A DNA stretch of 6,933 nt from RGIG5612 sp964579345 (lineage in GTDB: Bacteria; Bacillota; Clostridia; Lachnospirales; Lachnospiraceae), in NCBI GenBank assembly GCA_964579345.1, contig CAZOHB010000138.1:1-6933 (forward strand). Reading direction: 5' to 3'. Of the stretch, positions 1-5,959 are shown piece after piece. The position numbers and the translations under genes are program-made. Below the pieces are notes generated by a model. It made no database searches. It was given only the letters and a program-made list of their open reading frames with translations, and was not told the DNA's origin. Positions within the stretch are counted from its first letter, which is position 1, and each line of letters opens with the position of its first letter.

Positions 1-1
1 T

Positions 2-64
2 TGGATAGATCTGCCGGTAGGCTATAACTTCTTAAAACAACAATGGAAAGAAAAACCTTATTAA
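2..64 (+). CDS. Possible C-terminal end of an upstream gene (partial)
   Basis: One frame is open from the window edge to a TAA at 62-64 and reads as 20 residues beginning WIDLPVGYNF and ending KEKPY. The mix of aromatic, charged and hydrophobic residues looks like a real protein end. The other two plus frames close within about 27 bases. The stop lies 30 bases before the hslO start, which is typical operon spacing, and no terminator separates the two. The stretch is too short to assign a family, and an open frame of this length can arise by chance. Confidence 0.4.
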   Translation, partial: WIDLPVGYNFLKQQWKEKPY

Positions 65-94
65 AATAACTAATAATAAATACAAGGAGTAATT

Positions 95-1018
95 ATGAGT
101 GATTATATTTTACGCGCGACAGCCGCAGGAGACCATATAAGAGCCTTTGCCATTCGTTCAACGGATATGGTAGAAGAGGCGAGACAGCGCCACAACAGCA
201 GCCCGGTCGTAACGGCTGCTTTGGGAAGACTGCTTTCTGCAGGCGCCATGATGGGCGTCATGATGAAAGGGGATCAGGATGTCCTTACGATCAAGATGCA
301 GGGAGACGGACCGATCGGTTCCCTGACGGTTACGGCGGATTCCAAAGGAAATGTCAAAGGTTTTGCAGATAATCCGCTGGTTCTGATTCCGGCAAACTAT
401 GCAGGCAAGCTGGACGTCGGAGCAGCGATCGGATACGGAACTCTGACAGTAATTAAAGATCTGGGCCTGAAGGAGCCGTATGTCAGCCAGGTCCCGCTGG
501 GAACCAGCGAGGTCGCGGAAGATCTGACCTACTATTTTGCGCGTTCGGAGCAGACACCGAGTGCAGTCGCGCTGGGCGTACTGATGAGTCTGGAAAATAC
601 TGTTGCACAGTCCGGCGGTTTTATCATTCAGATGATGCCGAATGCAAGTGATGAAATCGTAAGCCGCCTCGAGGAAAAACTCGGCAGCCTTCGCCCTGTG
701 ACGGATATGATGGAAGACGGCATGGGCCCGGAAGAAATCCTGGAGGAGATCCTCGGAGAGTTTGATCTGAAGATCAATGAAAGAATCGAAACCGGTTTTC
801 ACTGCAATTGTTCCAAGGAACATGTGGCAAGAGCTCTGATCAGCATGGGAAAAGCAGAACTGCAGAAAATCATTGATGACAATGAGCCGATCACGGTAAA
901 CTGCCATTTCTGCAATACCGATTACACGTACAGCATCGATGAGATCAAGGAACTTCTGGAATTCGCACGGATCAAATCGGCAGCAAAAAAGATCGGAATT
1001 ATCGGTGACACAGAGTAA
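95..1018 (+). CDS. hslO: Hsp33 redox-regulated molecular chaperone
   Basis: This is a cytoplasmic holdase chaperone that is switched on by oxidative unfolding and protects proteins from aggregation. The 307 residues are close to the usual family length of about 290. The N-terminal part (about 1-180) is the alpha/beta core, including the stretch ADNPLVLIPANYAGKLDVGAAIG. The C-terminal redox switch is intact: C237-x-C239 and C270-x-x-C273, the four cysteines that bind zinc in the reduced inactive form and make disulfides on oxidation. Residues 210-232 are the acidic linker region. The ATG start has a good ribosome site, AAGGAG at 84-89. The gene may be co-transcribed with whatever lies upstream; no terminator is visible after its stop, so read-through into the cold-shock gene is possible. 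The family call is secure from the cysteine pattern and full-length similarity. Confidence 0.96.
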   Translation: MSDYILRATAAGDHIRAFAIRSTDMVEEARQRHNSSPVVTAALGRLLSAGAMMGVMMKGDQDVLTIKMQGDGPIGSLTVTADSKGNVKGFADNPLVLIPANYAGKLDVGAAIGYGTLTVIKDLGLKEPYVSQVPLGTSEVAEDLTYYFARSEQTPSAVALGVLMSLENTVAQSGGFIIQMMPNASDEIVSRLEEKLGSLRPVTDMMEDGMGPEEILEEILGEFDLKINERIETGFHCNCSKEHVARALISMGKAELQKIIDDNEPITVNCHFCNTDYTYSIDEIKELLEFARIKSAAKKIGIIGDTE

Positions 1019-1052
1019 GGAATTGTGTATAAGAAAAGGACACGACAATGTG

Positions 1053-1081
1053 TTGACACCCTTATGCAGTTGTGCTAAATT
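1053..1081 (+). promoter_or_regulatory. Putative sigma-A-type promoter for the cold-shock gene
   Basis: A perfect -35 box TTGACA (1053-1058) is followed by a 17-base spacer and a -10 box TAAATT (1076-1081, four of six consensus bases). TG at 1073-1074 makes it an extended -10 promoter. The predicted transcript would start near 1088 and leave a leader of about 54 bases. The promoter lies wholly in the hslO-csp gap, so the cold-shock gene can be expressed independently of hslO. Confidence 0.72.
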
Positions 1082-1085
1082 CTAT

Positions 1086-1131
1086 CGTAAGGGCTGATTT
1101 TGGCTTTGATGACTTGAATATTTTACTTACG
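1086..1131 (+). promoter_or_regulatory. Leader inverted repeat next to the csp ribosome site
   Basis: CGTAAG (1086-1091) and CTTACG (1126-1131) are exact inverted repeats enclosing 34 bases. The right arm includes the first G of the very strong ribosome site GGAGGAG (1131-1137). If formed in the mRNA, the stem would sit against the ribosome site, as in temperature-sensitive leaders of cold-shock genes. A weakness is that the transcription start predicted from the -10 box (about 1088) would remove the first bases of the left arm, leaving only about four pairs. Confidence 0.3.
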
Positions 1132-1141
1132 GAGGAGAACA

Positions 1142-1342
1142 ATGGCAAAAGGAACAGTGAAATGGTTTAACAACCAAAAAGGATACGGTTTTATCTGTAA
1201 CGAAGAAGGTAACGATATATTCGTTCATTATACGGGACTCAATATGGAAGGCTTTAAAACAGTCAGTGAAGGTGATGTCGTAGAATACGAAGTCATAGAC
1301 GGCGAAAAAGGGCCGCAGGCCATAAATGTAACAAAACTCTGA
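1142..1342 (+). CDS. CspA-family cold-shock protein
   Basis: This is a 66-residue single cold-shock domain, the standard length for bacterial Csp proteins, which bind single-stranded RNA and DNA in the cytoplasm and keep mRNA unfolded. Seen directly are the start MAKGTVKWFNNQKGYGFI, the RNP1 motif KGYGFI (13-18) and the RNP2 motif IFVHY (26-30), with W8, F17, F27 and H29 supplying nucleic-acid-stacking residues. Y15 replaces the more common phenylalanine, and Y30 likewise. The start is fixed by GGAGGAG at 1131-1137, four bases before the ATG. The gene appears monocistronic, with its own promoter upstream and a terminator hairpin directly after the stop. Csp paralogues are usually several per genome, so a particular letter (A, B, C, D) cannot be assigned. 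Cold induction is an inference from the family, and many members are constitutive. Confidence 0.95.
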   Translation: MAKGTVKWFNNQKGYGFICNEEGNDIFVHYTGLNMEGFKTVSEGDVVEYEVIDGEKGPQAINVTKL

Positions 1343-1345
1343 AAC

Positions 1346-1379
1346 AAAAAAACAGGTTCGTGAGAACCTGCTCTTTTTT
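1346..1379. terminator. Bidirectional intrinsic terminator between convergent genes
   Basis: CAGGTTC (1353-1359) and GAACCTG (1364-1370) make a perfect 7-bp stem with a four-base GTGA loop, a GNRA-type loop on the plus strand. A run of seven A's (1346-1352) precedes it, and CTC plus six T's (1371-1379) follow. On the plus strand it ends the csp transcript (stop at 1342). On the minus strand the A-run becomes a seven-T tract immediately after the stem, so it should also end the deacetylase transcript, whose stop is at 1387-1389. Confidence 0.9.
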
Positions 1380-1386
1380 ATCTTTT

Positions 1387-3039
1387 TTAGTCTTCGCTGG
1401 TCATCGAGGCGTCGAAATACTGCACGCCCGGTTTCGGCGGTCGATTGGTTTTTGCCTGGATCAGCTGAGCAACGGTAACCAGCTGGTAGCCTTGTTCCGC
1501 AAGCCACGGGATGATCCTTACAGAGGCTTCTGCCGAGGAATCGTAGATATTGTGCATTAGTATGATATCTCCGTCCTCCGTCTGTTCTTTAATAATGCTG
1601 ACGACAGAATCTGCGTCCCTGCTGGACCAGTCCCTCGTATCGACACTCCAATGGAAGATCGCCTGTCCTTCGGATTTGCAGGTGGAGTAGATCAGGTCGG
1701 TCGTTGAGCCGCCCGGAGAACGGAACACATCAGGACGGACTCCGCATGCTTTTTCAATCGCATCATTTGCACGGACGATATCTTCTGTTGTAACGGCATC
1801 TCCCATATGTTCATGGTCGTAGGTATGGCATCCGATCTCGCTGCCTTCGTCTACGATCCGCTGAACGACTTCCGGATAGGCTTCCGCGAGATAGCCGAGC
1901 TGGAAGAATGTTGCATGACCGCCAACTTCTTTCAGTGCATCTAAGATCTTGTTGGTGATCGGGCCTTTGTCCGGACCGTCATCATAAGTCAGTGCGACCA
2001 TCGGCTTGTTCGGGTCGATTCCCGTCATATCAATTGCCTGTGTAACTCTTCCCTGGAAGACATCGCTCCATTCGGAGTAGATATGGTCGCCTACAAAGCA
2101 GCGCACTTTAATAAAATAGGAAGAGCCTGTCGGCAGATTCGGGATGGTCACCATCGTGGTGCCTGCCGCTTCGTTTGTCTGGGCATCTGCAGCCGTATAG
2201 CTCAGCACAGTTGCATCTTTCATATCCTCGCTTGCCGCAAGCTGCAGTTCATAGCCGTCTTTTTTCTGCTTTTCCGGCCAGCTGATCGTAAGAGAATCTT
2301 TGGACATCGTAAGGGCAGAGCATTCGGTCAGTGTTTCCGGAAGGGTATAGGCGCTGATCGTAACACCTTTGCTTTCTCTTGCTTTGTCGCCTTCTCCTTT
2401 TACGGCAACGATTTTATATTCATATAAAGAAGCACTCTGCAGATCGGAGGAAACAAATGAGGGATCTCCGCCTGCAGGGATCGTATGTACCAGTTCGAAA
2501 TCGGAATCGGTACTTTTGCGGTAAATCTGGTAGGAAATGTTTTTCGGCTTTCCCTTCCAGGTCAGGATCTGGGTCGAGGAAGAAGACTCCACATTCAGTT
2601 TGTCGGCTTCCGGAACGACCAGAGAAGAGACGACGATCAGAACGATCACAGCCAGCACAACGATAAGAGCGGCACCGCCTCCAAACAGCAGTCTCCTTTT
2701 CCTGCGAGTCTCCTCGGCACGTCTTCGCTTTTTCCAGTTGCGGGCCGGGATATTGCGTGATCCGGAGGAAGCACGTCTTGCGGAAGAGGCTCCGGAAGAG
2801 GCGGCTCTTCCCGAAGAAGCGCGTCTCGAAGAGCCTGCAGAGCTTCGCTGAGCGGAGCGGGTTCCGGCAGAAGTCCGTCCGGCGGAGGTTCGTCTTTCTC
2901 CGGCAGAGGATCTTTCTGACGCTGTGTGCCTTTCTGCGGATGAGTGATGCTCCGACGCTCTTCTGCGAAGTTCGCCGGAGGAAGACCGTATCGTTCCTGT
3001 ATGATGATTGATAGTTGCGTTTCTTGGTTTTCTTTCCAT
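1387..3039 (-). CDS. Membrane-anchored FN3 and NodB-domain polysaccharide deacetylase
   Basis: A 550-residue protein predicted to remove acetyl groups from a GlcNAc-type glycan such as peptidoglycan, outside the membrane. Domains in order: a Ser/Arg/Ala-rich tail (about 18-96) with repeated SSAGR-like units; a basic stretch (103-116); one membrane segment (about 117-142) giving N-in, C-out topology; two probable fibronectin-III-like domains (about 145-233 and 236-335); and a NodB homology domain (about 346-528). The catalytic set is visible: TYDDGP (351-356, base D353 and metal ligand D354), HTYDH (metal ligands H405, H409), RSPGG (R440), DTRDW (467-471) and LMH (H496). The usual LxHD is LMHN here, with N497. 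mgtE lies 38 bases upstream on the same strand. No clear ribosome site precedes the ATG at 3039, which is odd for this neighbourhood, yet no better in-frame start is apparent. The substrate is inferred from the family. Confidence 0.9.
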   Translation of the reverse strand: MERKPRNATINHHTGTIRSSSGELRRRASEHHSSAERHTASERSSAGERRTSAGRTSAGTRSAQRSSAGSSRRASSGRAASSGASSARRASSGSRNIPARNWKKRRRAEETRRKRRLLFGGGAALIVVLAVIVLIVVSSLVVPEADKLNVESSSSTQILTWKGKPKNISYQIYRKSTDSDFELVHTIPAGGDPSFVSSDLQSASLYEYKIVAVKGEGDKARESKGVTISAYTLPETLTECSALTMSKDSLTISWPEKQKKDGYELQLAASEDMKDATVLSYTAADAQTNEAAGTTMVTIPNLPTGSSYFIKVRCFVGDHIYSEWSDVFQGRVTQAIDMTGIDPNKPMVALTYDDGPDKGPITNKILDALKEVGGHATFFQLGYLAEAYPEVVQRIVDEGSEIGCHTYDHEHMGDAVTTEDIVRANDAIEKACGVRPDVFRSPGGSTTDLIYSTCKSEGQAIFHWSVDTRDWSSRDADSVVSIIKEQTEDGDIILMHNIYDSSAEASVRIIPWLAEQGYQLVTVAQLIQAKTNRPPKPGVQYFDASMTSED

Positions 3040-3077
3040 GTTTATAAGCTGAAATATAATGTAAGATACATGTTAAG

Positions 3078-4433
3078 TTATATATGTAAAATTGCGATTG
3101 CCATATTTACGTACAAGAGCAGTGACAGTGCGTCTACAATTGTCGTGATAAACGGGCTGGACATGACAGCAGGGTCAAAGCCGATCTTGGCCGCAAGCAT
3201 CGGAAGTACGCATCCGATAAACTTCGCCACAATAACGGCACAGAAGAGTGCCATGGAGATGACTGTGATGATCAGGACGGTACCCTGATGCAGGATCAGC
3301 ATTTTTACAAAGTTTACAATTGCAAGCGAGACTCCGCACAGAAGTCCGACTCTGAGTTCTTTCCAGATGACCCGGAAAATATCCTTGAATTCCACATCGT
3401 CCAGAGAGAGCGCACGGATGATCGTGACAGAAGCCTGTCCGCCGCAGTTTCCGCCGGTGTCCATCAGCATTGGGATCGCCGCGGAAAGGACGATGGAAAC
3501 ATCCAGTACACTTTCGAATTTGGTGATGATCAGGGAAGTGAAAGTAGCGGAGACCATCAGGATCAGCAGCCATGGGATGCGGGCTTTGTATGTCTGCCAG
3601 ACACTGGTCTGGAAGTACGGCTTATCACCCGGACGGATAGCTGCCATCTTTTCGATATCCTCGGTTGCCTCTTCTTCCATGACGTCCATAGCGTCGTCGA
3701 TGGTAACGATACCGACGAGGCGTTCCTCGTCATCTACCACAGGCATTGCCAGAAGGTTGTATTTGCTGAATCTCTGAGCAACCTCTTCCTTATCAGTATG
3801 GGTGTGAACAAAGATCATGTTGGTTTCCATAATGTCGCTGATGAGCTCATCTTCTTCGGAGAGGAGCAGATCCTTTGCCGTTACCAGTCCAAGCAGTTTC
3901 CGGTTGTAATCGGTCACATAACAGGTGTAGATCGTTTCCTTATCCACACCGGTCCTGCGGATTCGCGTAAGCGCCTCGGAAACAGTCATGTTTTTCCGGA
4001 GACTGACATATTCGATCGTCATCAGACTTCCGGCAGAGTCGTCCGGATACTGAAGGATCTTGTTGATCGCAGCGCGAGTATCAGCATCGGTATTGGAAAG
4101 GATACGTTTCACGACGTTCGCAGGCATCTCTTCGACAATATCAACGGCATCATCGACGAACATCTCATCAAGTACGTCACGCAGCTCGGTATCGGAAAAG
4201 CCCTTGATCAGGAGCTCCTGGATATCGCTGTCCATTTCAACGAAAGTATCTGCAGCCAGTTCTTTGGGCAGCAGACGGAAAAGGATGGGACTCCGTACCT
4301 CTGGATAATCGTTCATCAGAGCTGCGATATCCGCAGGGTTCATTTCGATAAAAATGTCCCGGATCGCAGCATATTTTTTCTCGGTCAGAAGGTTGAGTAT
4401 TTCTTCTTCTGCAGGGATCGTAACAATGTCCAT
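3078..4433 (-). CDS. mgtE: MgtE magnesium transporter
   Basis: A 451-residue inner-membrane Mg2+ channel/transporter of normal family length. The acidic superhelical N domain spans about 1-130, then two CBS domains (about 137-200 and 202-258) that sense cytosolic Mg2+ and close the pore when it is plentiful. A connecting helix leads to five membrane segments (roughly 286-306, 312-335, 360-383, 385-413 and 425-450). The family signature is clear: PMLMDTGGNCGGQ (321-333) and FDPAVMSSPFITTIVDA (419-435), where D434 corresponds to the ion-selecting aspartate of TM5. C330 and G332 vary from the common GGNAGSQ. The start is set by AAAGGAGG a few bases upstream of the ATG. It is probably the first gene of a transcript continuing into the deacetylase. 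No magnesium riboswitch (M-box) fits the short leader, so regulation is likely through the CBS domains or an unseen factor. Confidence 0.96.
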   Translation of the reverse strand: MDIVTIPAEEEILNLLTEKKYAAIRDIFIEMNPADIAALMNDYPEVRSPILFRLLPKELAADTFVEMDSDIQELLIKGFSDTELRDVLDEMFVDDAVDIVEEMPANVVKRILSNTDADTRAAINKILQYPDDSAGSLMTIEYVSLRKNMTVSEALTRIRRTGVDKETIYTCYVTDYNRKLLGLVTAKDLLLSEEDELISDIMETNMIFVHTHTDKEEVAQRFSKYNLLAMPVVDDEERLVGIVTIDDAMDVMEEEATEDIEKMAAIRPGDKPYFQTSVWQTYKARIPWLLILMVSATFTSLIITKFESVLDVSIVLSAAIPMLMDTGGNCGGQASVTIIRALSLDDVEFKDIFRVIWKELRVGLLCGVSLAIVNFVKMLILHQGTVLIITVISMALFCAVIVAKFIGCVLPMLAAKIGFDPAVMSSPFITTIVDALSLLLYVNMAIAILHI

Positions 4434-4500
4434 ATCTTCCTCCTTTCCGTCAAAAAAATTACAACAAAATAAAAGTGAAATGCACTCAAATCACGGATTA

Positions 4501-4529
4501 ATAATAGCTCAATGAGGTTGAAAAGACAA
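4501..4529 (-). promoter_or_regulatory. Putative mgtE promoter
   Basis: Read on the minus strand, TTGTCT (4529-4524, four of six -35 bases) is followed by 17 bases and TATTAT (4506-4501, five of six -10 bases). Transcription would begin near 4494, giving a leader of about 60 bases before the mgtE start codon. The match is moderate, but it is the best-spaced pair seen in this gap. Confidence 0.45.
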
Positions 4530-4546
4530 GTCGGAAATGGTATCAT
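4518..4546 (+). promoter_or_regulatory. Putative extended -10 promoter of the SPFH gene
   Basis: TTGAAA (4518-4523) is followed by a 17-base spacer and TATCAT (4541-4546); each box matches the sigma-A consensus at four or five of six positions. TG at 4538-4539 gives an extended -10. The start would be near 4553, about 62 bases before the ATG. This looks like a housekeeping promoter, unlike the sigma-W control known for the related Bacillus genes. It overlaps the minus-strand mgtE promoter. Confidence 0.6.
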
Positions 4547-4614
4547 AATCACACACTAATTCGTTAAAGTGCGAGTGTTGAAGTGGATTTTTTTTGAAAG
4601 GAGAAACAATAGTT

Positions 4615-5811
4615 ATGGGACTTTTAAGAGCAGCTTTGGGGGCAGTCGGCGGAGCACTTGCCGACACATGGAAGGAGTTCTTTTATTGTGAGGCACTTGA
4701 TAAAGAAACATTAATGGTCAAAGGCCAGAAACAGATCGGAAGCCGTTCCTCGAATACACGCGGAAATGACAACATCATCAGCAGCGGATCCGGAATCGTA
4801 GTTGCTGACGGACAGTGCATGATCATTGTTGATCAGGGCAAGGTCGTGGAAGTCTGCGCGGAACCGGGTGAGTTTACGTATGATGCTTCGACAGAGCCGA
4901 GCCTTTTCTCCGGCAATCTCGGAGAGGCAATCCTTGAAACCTTTAAGATCATGGGAAAACGTATCGGCTACGGCGGCGACACCGGACATGACCAGAGAGT
5001 TTACTATTTTAATACGAAGGAACTTCTGGATAACAAATTCGGAACCCCGAACCCGATCCCGTTCCGTATCGTTGACAGAAATATCGGACTGGATCTGGAT
5101 GTATCCGTAAGATGCTCGGGCGTATATTCCTACAAGATCGCAGACCCGATCAAATTCTATACCAATGTCTGCGGAAACGTATCAGATGAATATAAACGCA
5201 GCGAGATCGAAGATCAGTTAAAGACAGAGTTTATCGCAGCTCTTCAGCCGGCATTTGCGCAGCTTTCTTCTCTCGGCTTACGTCCGAACGAGATCATCGC
5301 GCATAATACCGAGCTTGAGCAGGCAATGAACCAGCAGCTTTCCGCTAAATGGAATGACACCAGAGGACTCGTGGTTGTCAGTGTTGCTCTCGGCAGCGTA
5401 ACGCTTCCGGAAGAGGATCAGGAACTGATCAAACAGACCCAGCGTGGCGCAGCTCTTTCCAATCCGGCTCTGGCAGCAGGCGTTATGGCTGGTGCAACTG
5501 CTACAGCGATGGAAAATGCAGCGAAGAATGAAGGCGGAGCGATGAACGGCTTTGTCGGCATGGGTATGGCAATGAATGCAGGCGGCGGAACGATCAACGG
5601 ACTGTTCCAGCAGGCAGCAGCTCAGCAGCAGGCAGCGCCTCAGGGCATGCCGCAGCAGGCACCTCCGGCTCCGGCGATGGATCAGGCAGCTCAGGCTGTT
5701 CAGGCTGATGCAGCCGCTCCTTCCAGCGGACCGAAATTCTGCTCACAGTGCGGCAAACCGGTAACACCGGGTGCGAAATTCTGTGCCAACTGCGGCGCAC
5801 AGCTGCAGTAA
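4615..5811 (+). CDS. SPFH-domain protein with C-terminal zinc ribbon (YdjI-like)
   Basis: A 398-residue protein resembling the SPFH (band 7)/virion-core-like family that includes Bacillus YdjI, a scaffold associated with membrane-stress proteins. Residues 3-17 are a small-residue hydrophobic stretch that could touch the membrane. About 25-285 form the SPFH-like region (for example FRIVDRNIGLDLDVSVRCSG). About 286-330 are Ala/Gly/Met-rich, 331-370 Ala/Gln/Pro-rich and probably disordered, and the tail is a four-cysteine zinc ribbon: C376-x2-C379 and C390-x2-C393. The ATG at 4615 is preferred, since AAAGGAG at 4597-4603 lies at workable distance; an in-frame TTG at 4594 overlaps this ribosome site and is unlikely to be used. 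The next gene also carries zinc ribbons, 209 bases downstream, which supports a shared role. The function of these tails is not established, and membrane-stress involvement is inferred from the Bacillus relatives. Confidence 0.88.
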   Translation: MGLLRAALGAVGGALADTWKEFFYCEALDKETLMVKGQKQIGSRSSNTRGNDNIISSGSGIVVADGQCMIIVDQGKVVEVCAEPGEFTYDASTEPSLFSGNLGEAILETFKIMGKRIGYGGDTGHDQRVYYFNTKELLDNKFGTPNPIPFRIVDRNIGLDLDVSVRCSGVYSYKIADPIKFYTNVCGNVSDEYKRSEIEDQLKTEFIAALQPAFAQLSSLGLRPNEIIAHNTELEQAMNQQLSAKWNDTRGLVVVSVALGSVTLPEEDQELIKQTQRGAALSNPALAAGVMAGATATAMENAAKNEGGAMNGFVGMGMAMNAGGGTINGLFQQAAAQQQAAPQGMPQQAPPAPAMDQAAQAVQADAAAPSSGPKFCSQCGKPVTPGAKFCANCGAQLQ

Positions 5812-5841
5812 ACTGCACCCGTGCTTGCAGTTAGCACAGGG
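5811..5841 (+). other. Interleaved inverted repeats at the SPFH stop codon
   Basis: Four adjoining segments have the order A, B, A', B'. A is AACTGCA (5811-5817) and A' is TGCAGTT (5826-5832). B is CCCGTGCT (5818-5825) and B' is AGCACAGGG (5833-5841), pairing with one bulged A at 5838. Each stem closes over the other's arm, so the 7-bp and 8-bp hairpins exclude each other or form a partial pseudoknot. TGCAGT also occurs at 5804-5809 inside the gene, giving A a third partner. Confidence 0.6.
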
Positions 5842-5844
5842 AAT

Positions 5845-5893
5845 GCGCAGAAAATGCAGAAGGAAGACCGCAAGCGGTCATGCATTTTCGCGC
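5845..5893. other. Long bulged hairpin in the intercistronic spacer
   Basis: GCGC (5845-5848), a bulged A, and GAAAATGCA (5850-5858) pair with TGCATTTTC (5881-5889) and GCGC (5890-5893), making 13 pairs. Inside, GACCG (5866-5870) pairs with CGGTC (5875-5879) around a CAAG loop. The internal loop is asymmetric, 7 bases against 1. No T-tract follows on either strand, so it is not an ordinary terminator. Confidence 0.75.
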
Positions 5894-5894
5894 T

Positions 5895-5916
5895 ATGCAG
5901 CGACGAAACGCTGCAT
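5895..5916. other. 8-bp hairpin
   Basis: ATGCAGCG (5895-5902) pairs perfectly with CGCTGCAT (5909-5916) over an ACGAAA loop. It starts one base after the preceding long hairpin, which suggests coaxial stacking. The right arm overlaps the first codons of the ribbon-like copy 2 frame. Confidence 0.7.
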
Positions 5917-5959
5917 TATCTGCGGCCCACAGCTTCAGTAAAAAGTTTTTAACGTTTCT

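Larger units (their letters stand above)
5843..5941 (+). pseudogene. Possible zinc-ribbon gene remnant or small basic ORF
   Basis: An ATG-initiated frame of 32 codons ends at the TAA of 5939-5941. It is very basic at its start (MRRKCRRK) and ends in KRCIICGPQLQ, which matches the KFCANCGAQLQ end of the SPFH protein at the two cysteines and most other positions. Only one half of a zinc ribbon is present. No proper ribosome site is seen: the AGGGA directly touches the ATG. Most of the frame is also occupied by hairpins. A decayed or partial duplicate of a ribbon-encoding gene end is the more likely reading; a translated small protein is less likely. Confidence 0.3.
5790..5942 (+). repeat. Imperfect direct repeat of the SPFH gene's 3' end
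   Basis: The last 22 bases of the gene plus one (5790-5812) recur at 5920-5942, a 130-base offset, with two mismatches (5797/5927 and 5805/5935). In copy 2 the reading frame is kept and reads C-G-P-Q-L-Q-stop against C-G-A-Q-L-Q-stop in copy 1; one change is silent and the other is Ala to Pro. Just upstream, copy 2 also reads K-R-C-I-I-C, so the pattern K-x-C-x2-C-G-x-Q-L-Q-stop is shared. The offset is not a multiple of three, so reading through the first stop does not reach copy 2 in frame. Confidence 0.75.

Noticed and set aside
1..28. Possible promoter TTGGAT-N16-TATAAC before hslO
   Set aside because: The -35 match is only three of six, and it falls in a probable coding end at the window edge.
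158..1048. Long minus-strand open frame (296 codons) opposite hslO
   Set aside because: It is the antisense shadow of a well-supported Hsp33 gene. Its protein is rich in His, Arg and Cys with no recognisable domain.
1127..1507. Minus-strand frame across csp and the terminator
   Set aside because: It crosses a strong terminator and overlaps two well-supported genes.
2765..2950. Repetitive DNA as a CRISPR array or satellite
   Set aside because: The repetition follows Ser/Arg codons in one frame, with no fixed repeat-spacer layout.
2379..3011. Several plus-strand frames opposite the deacetylase tail
   Set aside because: They arise from the repetitive Ser/Arg codons read in reverse (Glu/Ala-rich), with no starts supported by ribosome sites.
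3288..4472. Plus-strand open frame of 394 codons opposite mgtE
   Set aside because: It lies antisense to a clear MgtE gene, has no ribosome site and shows no recognisable fold; mgtE has full family motifs.
4434..4494. M-box magnesium riboswitch upstream of mgtE
   Set aside because: The predicted leader is only about 60 bases, far shorter than an M-box, and shows none of its helices.
4594..4614. In-frame TTG as the SPFH gene start
   Set aside because: It overlaps the AAAGGAG ribosome site that serves the ATG at 4615 and has no site of its own.
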